Position numbers and translations under genes: made by a program. A stretch of 18,747 nt of DNA from positions 1-18,747 of the forward strand of contig JALTOP010000207.1 of assembly GCA_027000105.1 (NCBI GenBank). Reading direction: 5' to 3'. The first letter of the stretch is position 1, and every line of letters starts with the position of its first letter. The DNA is from Planctomycetaceae bacterium. Its GTDB lineage: Bacteria > Planctomycetota > Planctomycetia > Planctomycetales > Planctomycetaceae. The notes below the pieces were generated by a model, which saw only the letters and a list, made by a program, of their open reading frames with translations, did no database searches and was not told where the DNA came from. Positions 7,807-14,018 of the stretch are shown here, in pieces.

Positions 7807-9570
7807 TCATTCTTCCGCCTGTGGCCAGTAATCTTCTTCCGGACGGTCCGGAGAACTGTATTCGTAAGGGCCACGGTAAACGTTCGGTGTTTTTTCAAAA
7901 TTCCCATGAGGTGGTGGCGAGGGGGCTTCCCATTCCAGGCCGTTTGCGTTCCACGGATTTTTCGGGGCCTTTTTCCCCCAGATCATGCTGCCAAAAAAGT
8001 TGTAAATCAGAATGAATTGTGCCAGGCCCATCAAAATGGCGGAGTAAGTCATAAACTGATTCAACGGCAGCAGGTGTTCCAGATATTCGTGCAAATAAGG
8101 ATCCGCATACCGCCTGGGCATGCCCGCAATCCCGAGCATGTGCATCGGGAAGAAGGTGCCATTGAGCCCGATAAATGTCAGCACAAAATGGATCTGTCCC
8201 AGTTTGTCATTCATCATTCTGCCGAACATTTTCGGGAACCAGAAATGAATCGCCGCAAAAATGCCAAACAGCGTGGCTCCAAATAGTACGTAATGGAAAT
8301 GAGCAACGATAAAATACGTATCGTGAATGTAGATATCGACGGGAACCGCCGCCATGAAGATACCGCTCAACCCGCCAACGATAAACATCGTCACAAAAGA
8401 AACCGAGTTGAGCGTCACCGTATTAAACTGCAAATGCCCCCCCCAGATCGTGCCAATCCAGTTGAAAACCTTGATCGCTGAAGGAAGCGCAATCATGATC
8501 GTTGCAACCATAAACGTCATTCCGAGGGCAGGGTTCATTCCCGAAATAAACATGTGATGCCCCCAGACGATAAAACCCAGCCCCGCAATGGTCGACATGG
8601 AATAGATCATCGGACGGTAACCAAAAACCGGTTTTCTGCACATGCAGGCGAGCATGTCGGAGATCATGCCCATCGCAGGAAGCAGCATGATGTAGACAGC
8701 CGGGTGAGAGTAGAACCAGAATAGATGCTGCCACAATAACGGTTGACCTCCCCCGACGGTCGGTTCCGCGTTGTTGATCACAAGACCGCCCGGGACGAAA
8801 AAGCACGTTCCCAATTCACGATCGGCTACCAGCATCAGCCCCGCTGCGGTCAGCACGGGCAACGCAAACGCCTGTAATACCGCGGTGATAAACATACCCC
8901 AAACCGTCAAAGGCATTCGGAAGAGCGTCATTCCCGGTGCCCGCATGTTGATAATGGTCGTCATGTAGTTGATCGATCCCATCATCGAGGAAAAACCGAC
9001 AAACGTCACTCCGAGCAGCCATAATGTCTGCGCGAATCCGGAACCGGGGGCCGCCTCATACACCGCGGCGAGTACCGGATAGGATGTCCAACCCGCCGCC
9101 GGGCCTCCTTCGTAGAAGAAGCTCAAGCCGAAACAGATCGCCGCAGGCCACATGAACCAGTAGCTCATCATGTTCAACCTCGGAAACGCCATATCCGGCG
9201 CGCCGATCATCAGCGGGATCAGAAAGTTGCCGAACGCTCCTGCCAGGATCGGAATCACGACCAGAAAAATCATGACCGTAGCGTGCATCGTAAACAGCAT
9301 CGTGTAAAACTCGGGAGAAATTTGCCCTCCCGTCTCTGCAAAAACTTCTGCACTGACCCAAGGCATCTGACTCCACGGAAACGCAAGTTGCCAGCGAATC
9401 GCCAGTGCCAGCAATCCGCCAATCAACATCATGATCAACGTGGAAATCAAAAACTGAATTCCGATCACTTTATGATCAGTTGAAAAAACATATTTGGTAA
9501 TCCACCAGCGATTATCCACGTGCATGGCGTGGGAGTGATCGTCAGAAGAGGAAAGCGTCGCAGTACTCAC
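7807..9570 (-). CDS. ctaD: Cytochrome c oxidase subunit I, A2-type haem-copper oxidase
   Basis: 587-residue catalytic subunit with twelve or more transmembrane helices. It reduces O2 to water at a haem a3-CuB centre and pumps protons. Ligands: His96 and His426 (haem a), His424 (haem a3, VAHFHYVLFG), and His289, His338 and His339 (CuB), with the cross-link Tyr293 in YSHPAVY. The helix VI motif YSHPAV, in place of GHPEV, places it in the A2 subfamily, which lacks the helix VI Glu and uses Tyr/Ser there. D-channel Asp126 (IGAPDMAFPRLN) and K-channel Lys367 (SAIKVFNW) are retained. The C-terminus has the NPWNANGLEWEAPSPPPHGNF signature. The start is GTG at 9570 with AAGG about 11 bases upstream. 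No subunit III gene follows; haem A synthase is next. Confidence 0.97.
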   Translation of the reverse strand: MSTATLSSSDDHSHAMHVDNRWWITKYVFSTDHKVIGIQFLISTLIMMLIGGLLALAIRWQLAFPWSQMPWVSAEVFAETGGQISPEFYTMLFTMHATVMIFLVVIPILAGAFGNFLIPLMIGAPDMAFPRLNMMSYWFMWPAAICFGLSFFYEGGPAAGWTSYPVLAAVYEAAPGSGFAQTLWLLGVTFVGFSSMMGSINYMTTIINMRAPGMTLFRMPLTVWGMFITAVLQAFALPVLTAAGLMLVADRELGTCFFVPGGLVINNAEPTVGGGQPLLWQHLFWFYSHPAVYIMLLPAMGMISDMLACMCRKPVFGYRPMIYSMSTIAGLGFIVWGHHMFISGMNPALGMTFMVATIMIALPSAIKVFNWIGTIWGGHLQFNTVTLNSVSFVTMFIVGGLSGIFMAAVPVDIYIHDTYFIVAHFHYVLFGATLFGIFAAIHFWFPKMFGRMMNDKLGQIHFVLTFIGLNGTFFPMHMLGIAGMPRRYADPYLHEYLEHLLPLNQFMTYSAILMGLAQFILIYNFFGSMIWGKKAPKNPWNANGLEWEAPSPPPHGNFEKTPNVYRGPYEYSSPDRPEEDYWPQAEE

Positions 9571-9665
9571 GAATTTATTGCCTTACAGTTTTATCAGCAA
9601 AGTAGTTATACGGAACACAAAAAGTGTGTTTCATTAGTTGATTGGAAAGTATTTTTTGGCCACTG

Positions 9666-9693
9666 TGTGGCTATTTCTCTGTGGCTATTTCCG
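9666..9693. repeat. Tandem 14-mer duplication between oxidase subunit II and subunit I genes
   Basis: TGTGGCTATTTCTC (9666-9679) is followed directly by TGTGGCTATTTCCG (9680-9693); the first 12 bases of each copy are identical. A further degenerate TGTG...CTATTTC occurs at about 9697-9716, running into the end of the subunit II gene. The array fills the subunit II-proximal part of the 139-base gap. Confidence 0.7.
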
Positions 9694-9709
9694 ATCTGTG
9701 ATCTATCAC

Positions 9710-10510
9710 CTATTTCTTTTTCGCATAGCCATCATCATATTGTTCCTGATGAAGTTTCTTCATGTATTGTTCATATTCTTCGGGGGGATGAGCGATCAGT
9801 TTCGCTCCCATTTTGTAATGTCCCCAGCCGCACAGCTCAGCACAGACCAGCGGATATTCGCCCGGCTTTTTCGCTTCAAACCAGACAGGTATAACCAGTC
9901 CCGGCACTGCATCCTGTTTCACGCGTAATGTCGGCAAAAAGAAGGAATGTTGCACGTCCAGTGATCTCAAATAGATTCGTACTGGTGTTCCAGCCGGGAT
10001 GTGCAATTCGTTGACGCTGTACATGTCGCCCGGTTGCGGTTTCTTTTCCAACTTTTTACCCGGTTCAGGGTAACGAATCCGCCATTCGAACTGACGGGCG
10101 GAAACTTCTGCAACAATGTTGGTTTGCGCTTTCTCGGGAGAAGCCGAATCGATACGGAATTCCGCCCAGACTCTCATCTGATAAAACGCGATGAAAAGCA
10201 GAATCGCCCCCGGAATAATCGTCCAGATCAACTCCAGTTTGTGATTACCATGTGAATGCCAGGCCCGTTTCTCTTTTGGCCGCCCCGAAGCGGTCCAGAT
10301 GGCGTAAAGCAGAGCAATTTGCGTGCCGATGAAAACGATCACGCAAATAATCAGGATCAAATAAAACAGATGATCGATTTCCGCTCCGATCGGCGAATCG
10401 GAAACACCATCACCCGGAAATCCCCAGTTCCAGCGAGGCGTGAACGCACTGACAATCAGAGCCAGAACCGGCCAGATCAGAAAAAACAGAAACCAACAAA
10501 GGCGTTTCAC
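9710..10510 (-). CDS. ctaC: Cytochrome c oxidase subunit II with CuA centre
   Basis: 266-residue subunit II, which accepts electrons from cytochrome c at its binuclear CuA centre and passes them to subunit I. A short N-terminal hydrophobic segment and two transmembrane helices (about 47-72 and 93-115) anchor an external cupredoxin domain. All CuA ligands are present: His188 (DVQHSFFLP), Cys223, Glu225, Cys227, His231 and Met234 (CAELCGWGHYKM). The protein ends about 30 residues after the CuA site, so it lacks the C-terminal fused haem c domain of caa3 enzymes. The start is GTG at 10510 with GGAG about 8 bases upstream. It lies 102 bases downstream of a dihaem lipoprotein cytochrome, which may do the job of the missing fused domain. 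Confidence 0.96.
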   Translation of the reverse strand: MKRLCWFLFFLIWPVLALIVSAFTPRWNWGFPGDGVSDSPIGAEIDHLFYLILIICVIVFIGTQIALLYAIWTASGRPKEKRAWHSHGNHKLELIWTIIPGAILLFIAFYQMRVWAEFRIDSASPEKAQTNIVAEVSARQFEWRIRYPEPGKKLEKKPQPGDMYSVNELHIPAGTPVRIYLRSLDVQHSFFLPTLRVKQDAVPGLVIPVWFEAKKPGEYPLVCAELCGWGHYKMGAKLIAHPPEEYEQYMKKLHQEQYDDGYAKKK

Positions 10511-10538
10511 ATCTTTCTCCAGAAACTCAACGTATATT

Positions 10539-10583
10539 ACAGGAGCAAATTTGTAATAACAGGAACAAATTTTTCGACACAGG
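10539..10583. repeat. 20-bp-period direct repeats in the leader of the subunit II gene
   Basis: ACAGGAGCAAATTT (10539-10552) recurs as ACAGGAACAAATTT (10559-10572) with a spacing of exactly 20 bp. A third ACAGG occurs at 10579-10583, again 20 bp on. The array begins 29 bases upstream of the ctaC GTG, between it and the cytochrome gene. A 20-bp period puts the three ACAGG boxes on the same helix face, which would suit an activator site, but tandem duplication is an equal explanation. Confidence 0.65.
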
Positions 10584-10612
10584 TTGCACGGCAGGACGTC
10601 TGTTTGCCGGGG

Positions 10613-12067
10613 TTATTCATAAGGGATCGTCATCACGTAATTGACGATATCCCAGATTTGTTCGTCTGTCAGTCCTTTGCCGCCGAAGACCGGCATCGGG
10701 CTTCCTTTAATGCCGGCGTAAATTCTGCGGTATATGTCAATCGGGCGTCTGCCGCCGCGGTAAATGTCCTGTGTTAAATCGCGCGGTTTGGTCGGGTTGC
10801 CCCAGGTATCGTACAAACCGGGTTGTTCATATTCGGAGCCGTCCGGCTTTTTTTGGATTTGACGGGTCTGAAAGCCATCCCCCTTCCCTGCCTCACCATG
10901 ACAGGCTGCACATTGTGCAGTCTTGCCCAGATAGAGCAAACGCCCATTTTCAACCGAAGATTTGGAAGGATCAGCCGCGGACGGCCCTTGGGGATCGGTT
11001 CTTGGAACCGAAGGCAAAAGAACATTTCCCTCCCCTTTTATCTGCTCCCACTCATCTGCAACGTCCAACAAGCCGAATTGATCGATTTCACGATAATCCC
11101 CTTTCAGAAATTCTTCCCAGTCCGCCCTGAATTCTTCGATTACCTTCTGTTTTTCTGCTGCGTCTTTGATATCCGCCAACTCGTCATCTAAAGCAGATTG
11201 TGAAAAATCGATACCAACTTCCACATCCAGTTTCTGTTCAGCCACGCCGCGAAGTGTCAGATATTTCACGTACTCGACGATCAAATCCAATTCTTCGTCA
11301 GCAAGCATTTTGAAGGATGCCATGTACGTACCCGGTATCCCTTCGACGATAATATGTTTCAAATCTGCGGTAGAAACTTTATCTTGCGGACCGGTTGAGG
11401 TGAATTTGAAAATCCCCTTGCGGTAATCGCGCGGCCGGGGTGTCATCGTTTTTGCAGTTGGCCCGTTGCCATCACCACTGACGCCATGACAATGCATACA
11501 GTGCTGATTATACAACTCCCGCCCTTGTTCAAGTTTGGAATTCGGATTGATCGCAATCTGTAGCCCCGCATCGATCAGTTCAATTTCAGGCAACTTCTTG
11601 TCAACGGTCAGCAATCCGGTTTCAGAATCGAAATTGACAACCCGCAGTTCGGAAAGAGGATCAAAGGGATTCGGCTTCCCTTGTTCAATCGCTTCGGCTG
11701 CAAAATCAAAAGCCTCCTCCGGATCGAATAAAAACTCCACCGGTTGACCAGGGTTAATTTCAATGTCGGTCTCCCCGTTTGAGGAAGATTCCAGTTTCAG
11801 TTGACTCTGTTTTCGGTCATCGGAAACTTTGACGACCTCTCCAGGTATTCCCCCGCGATCAACCGGCATGAAGGCGGGAATTCGTGGCTGAGCGGGGGTG
11901 CCGAACGCTCTGAGCAGCGATTGTTTCACGGCTTCGGCTGCCTCAGGAAACAGCTTGTTCGTTTCCTCACTGTAAACGAACTCACTCTCCACGCTTTCAC
12001 AGCCACTGAGCAAAACAGCCAGCGACAGGCAAAGCGGAATCGCCAATCTCAATGAAATTTTTCTCAT
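10613..12067 (-). CDS. Dihaem c-type cytochrome lipoprotein of the oxidase block
   Basis: 484 residues from the ATG at 12067. The N-terminus is a lipoprotein signal (residues 1-22, lipobox LLSGC with Cys23), so the protein should be tethered outside the membrane. A stretch of about 160 residues without recognised motifs follows. Then come two haem c domains: CMHCH (190-194), with axial Met candidates at 249 or 254, and CAACH (386-390), with Met458 in GSPMPVFGG as likely axial ligand. A charged helical linker of about 70 residues separates them. It is the first gene of the oxidase block, upstream of subunit II, and is a plausible electron donor to CuA (inference). An in-frame GTG at 12079 has a better AGGGA ribosome site and would add four residues before the same signal peptide. 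The frame stays open to 12160, but that extension is unlikely. Confidence 0.88.
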   Translation of the reverse strand: MRKISLRLAIPLCLSLAVLLSGCESVESEFVYSEETNKLFPEAAEAVKQSLLRAFGTPAQPRIPAFMPVDRGGIPGEVVKVSDDRKQSQLKLESSSNGETDIEINPGQPVEFLFDPEEAFDFAAEAIEQGKPNPFDPLSELRVVNFDSETGLLTVDKKLPEIELIDAGLQIAINPNSKLEQGRELYNQHCMHCHGVSGDGNGPTAKTMTPRPRDYRKGIFKFTSTGPQDKVSTADLKHIIVEGIPGTYMASFKMLADEELDLIVEYVKYLTLRGVAEQKLDVEVGIDFSQSALDDELADIKDAAEKQKVIEEFRADWEEFLKGDYREIDQFGLLDVADEWEQIKGEGNVLLPSVPRTDPQGPSAADPSKSSVENGRLLYLGKTAQCAACHGEAGKGDGFQTRQIQKKPDGSEYEQPGLYDTWGNPTKPRDLTQDIYRGGRRPIDIYRRIYAGIKGSPMPVFGGKGLTDEQIWDIVNYVMTIPYE

Positions 12068-12421
12068 CAAACGATACACAAAACATTTCCCTGAAATAAC
12101 AAACACGGCGTAAAAGTATGATTCGATCTCCGGATACAACCAATCTCCCCTGATAATCATCGCTCCAGCGGGACAACATCAGTAATCGCGATTGGCAATC
12201 GCGGCGAATTCAACCAGTTACCAACCATTTAGGCCGTGAACACAATAACGAAGAGTGCACAGACGATTAGTTGAATCCGGAGTGTCCCCATTATGTCGGT
12301 GAACAGAACAGAGCACCCATGGAAATTGCCCATTGTCCCGCCTGCCGCGATGAGTTCAAGTCGCAGAAGGTGCCCACGGGGAAGAATGCGACAATTTGGT
12401 ATCAATTACTGCCGAAATTTA
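12068..12421. other. Leader region upstream of the cytochrome gene, with interleaved palindromes
   Basis: 354 bases between the cytochrome and mnmE genes. Visible content: AATCGCGATT (12184-12193), a perfect palindrome overlapping CGCGATTG-G-CAATCGCG (12187-12203), which has 8-bp arms and a one-base centre; a weak 11-bp duplication AACCAGTTACC/AACCATTTAGG (12212-12233); and a possible small plus-strand ORF beginning at 12319. No convincing promoter or terminator was recognised. The palindromes lie about 117-136 bases upstream of the cytochrome ATG and could be an operator for the oxidase block. Confidence 0.4.
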
Positions 12422-12447
12422 TCACTTACCGATGCAAAAATTACTGA
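12319..12447 (+). CDS. Possible small CPxC-motif protein, 42 residues
   Basis: A short open frame from ATG at 12319 to TGA, on the strand opposite its neighbours. It begins MEIAHCPACRDEF and ends TYRCKNY, so it has a Cys-x2-Cys pair and one late Cys, reminiscent of a zinc ribbon whose second knuckle is incomplete. Its last 26 bases overlap the 3' end of mnmE convergently. There is no obvious ribosome site. It may be a real small protein, a decayed remnant ending just before a second CxxC, or chance. No function can be assigned. Confidence 0.25.
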   Translation: MEIAHCPACRDEFKSQKVPTGKNATIWYQLLPKFITYRCKNY

Positions 12448-13825
12448 ACACGCGATCAAGGAGGTCATCCGTGTAAACGTGTCCCAGAATAAGTCCCAGT
12501 TCATGCAGTGTGCCGCGAAGTTCTTCTGCGATCAGTTCATCTCCGGCGGCAGCTTGCAGCAGTTCGATCGCTGTTTCCAGATGCGTTTTTGCCCGCAAAA
12601 GGGAATCTTTACATCGTGAAGCGGTGGAAGCGAGAATTTCCGATCGTGCTCCCTCCGTGTTCAAACGATCCAGTAGCCCGCGACGAAAATCATCCAGCCC
12701 CCTGCCCGTTTCCGCACTGACGCCGTCAGACAAAAAAGTTTCACGACAGAGATCGGAGTGAAGCTCATCGGAAGCGAGGTCAATTTTCGTCATCAATCGC
12801 ACCACGGGCAATCCCTGTTCGAGCAATTCTCTGAACCGCACAGAATCCTGTTCTGCTTCCGCTTCGGAAAGGTTGGAAGCCGTACACCAGATGATCAGTT
12901 CTGCGTTTTCGTATTCTTCTTCTCGCAAATGCTGTGCGGATTGCCCGATCGTTTCGGTGACATCCCGCTCCCAGCCTGCGGTGTCATGGAAGGCGATCTC
13001 GGTGCCGTTCCAGTTGACATTCTTGATCAGATAGTCGGTTGTCGTTCCTTCAATTTCCGAAACAATCGCGTTGGCCTGCGTCAATAGATTGAACAGCGTA
13101 CTCTTGCCCGCATTGGGGAGTCCCGCCAAAACAACGCGATGCTGCACCGTGTTGATCATTCTTTCCTGTGCCGCGACGGCAAGCCGATCCAGTTCACCCA
13201 GCAATTTTTGCAGTCGATGACAAAATTCCATTCGGTCGATGAACTCGATATCTTCCTCAACAAAATCGAGTCCCGCTTCGAGATCGGCCAGATCGTCGAG
13301 AAGTTGATCGCGCATTTTTCGCATCCGGGGTGAAATTCCTCCTGCCAGTTGCGTCAAGGCCTGATCGAGATCGTTATCTGAATTGGCATCGATCACGCCC
13401 AGAACCGCTTCAGCCTGCACGAGCGAAATGCGTCCCGACAAAAAAGAGCGCAACGTAAACTCTCCCGGTCCCGCCGGTCTGGCACCAAGTTGAAATAACT
13501 GTTCAAGAATCGCTTCCAGCAGGGGAGGCGAACCGATTGTATGAATTTCCGCACTCGGTTCTCCGGTATAACTGCGCGATGTCGGCCAGACGAGGAGCTT
13601 CATCGGTAACAACGCTTCTGAATTTTGAAGTGGATAATCGAGTTCAATCATCCGGGCGGAAACGGGATCGATTTCGGGCGGGGATTCTACCGCCGACAAA
13701 AAAGAACGCAACAGCTTGAGCAGTTGCGGGCCGCTGAGCCGAATAATCCCCCGCGCAGCCGCCCCGCGTGCAGAGGCAATCGCTGCAATGGTCTGCTCCG
13801 GAGAATTTGTTTTCGAACCGTACAT
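12422..13825 (-). CDS. mnmE: tRNA uridine-5-carboxymethylaminomethyl synthesis GTPase MnmE
   Basis: 467 residues from the ATG at 13825, typical of MnmE (about 450-460). With MnmG it installs the cmnm5 group on wobble U34 of certain tRNAs. An N-terminal folate-binding domain (about 1-120) is followed by a helical domain with an inserted G domain. G1 is GLPNAGKST (235-243), G2 region EGTTTD (259-264), G3 DTAGW (281-285), G4 TKID (346-349). The invariant C-terminal CIGK (464-467) is present. G2 reads GTTTD where GTTRD is usual, and G4 has Thr in place of Asn; both are deviations in otherwise strong motifs. The frame is open upstream to 13999, but those residues are low-complexity (VLVSGVLVKG) and lie over tandem repeats and hairpins, so ATG 13825 is preferred. 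It is downstream of the sulfatase, same strand, 189-base gap. Confidence 0.95.
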   Translation of the reverse strand: MYGSKTNSPEQTIAAIASARGAAARGIIRLSGPQLLKLLRSFLSAVESPPEIDPVSARMIELDYPLQNSEALLPMKLLVWPTSRSYTGEPSAEIHTIGSPPLLEAILEQLFQLGARPAGPGEFTLRSFLSGRISLVQAEAVLGVIDANSDNDLDQALTQLAGGISPRMRKMRDQLLDDLADLEAGLDFVEEDIEFIDRMEFCHRLQKLLGELDRLAVAAQERMINTVQHRVVLAGLPNAGKSTLFNLLTQANAIVSEIEGTTTDYLIKNVNWNGTEIAFHDTAGWERDVTETIGQSAQHLREEEYENAELIIWCTASNLSEAEAEQDSVRFRELLEQGLPVVRLMTKIDLASDELHSDLCRETFLSDGVSAETGRGLDDFRRGLLDRLNTEGARSEILASTASRCKDSLLRAKTHLETAIELLQAAAGDELIAEELRGTLHELGLILGHVYTDDLLDRVFSNFCIGK

Positions 13826-13890
13826 GGATCCAGAATACCGATCAGGATATCGACCAAGCTGCAGCCGCAAGGTCTGTTGAGACGCACCTT

Positions 13891-13935
13891 TGACAAGCAC
13901 ACCGCTGACAAGCACACCACGGACAGGCGTGCCGC
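13891..13935. repeat. Three tandem 15-mers in the mnmE leader
   Basis: TGACAAGCACACCGC (13891-13905) and TGACAAGCACACCAC (13906-13920) are 14 of 15 identical, and GGACAGGCGTGCCGC (13921-13935) is a diverged third copy (10 of 15). The array lies 66-110 bases upstream of the chosen mnmE start. If the longer mnmE frame were translated it would encode the repetitive VRGVLVSGVLVKG, which supports treating it as non-coding. Confidence 0.75.
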
Positions 13936-13947
13936 ATGGAGCCCATT

Positions 13948-13979
13948 GCGTTTTTGGGCATTTCATCCCCGAAAAACGC
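13948..13979. other. Strong hairpin between sulfatase and mnmE
   Basis: GCGTTTTTGGG (13948-13958) and CCCCGAAAAACGC (13967-13979) pair over 8 bp, then a one-base bulge, then 3 more G-C pairs, around an 8-base loop. On the coding (minus) strand no U-tract follows the stem, so it is not a classical rho-independent terminator. It could act as an attenuator, an RNA-processing site or a 3'-end stabiliser for the sulfatase mRNA. Confidence 0.5.
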
Positions 13980-13991
13980 TGAATAACGTAC

Positions 13992-14018
13992 AACATCAAA
14001 TCTGATGTTTGACATCAG
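13992..14018. other. Two mutually exclusive stem-loops over the sulfatase stop codon
   Basis: AACATCA-AATC-TGATGTT (13992-14009) and CTGATGT-TTG-ACATCAG (14002-14018) are both perfect 7-bp stems and share the middle arm TGATGT, so only one can form at a time. The second contains the sulfatase stop codon (14015-14017). Stems are AT-rich and modest in strength. An alternative-fold switch is possible but unproven. Confidence 0.4.

Noticed and set aside
13826..13999. N-terminal extension of mnmE to 13999
   Set aside because: It would add 58 residues absent from the family and built from a tandem DNA repeat and a hairpin. ATG 13825 gives the usual MnmE length.
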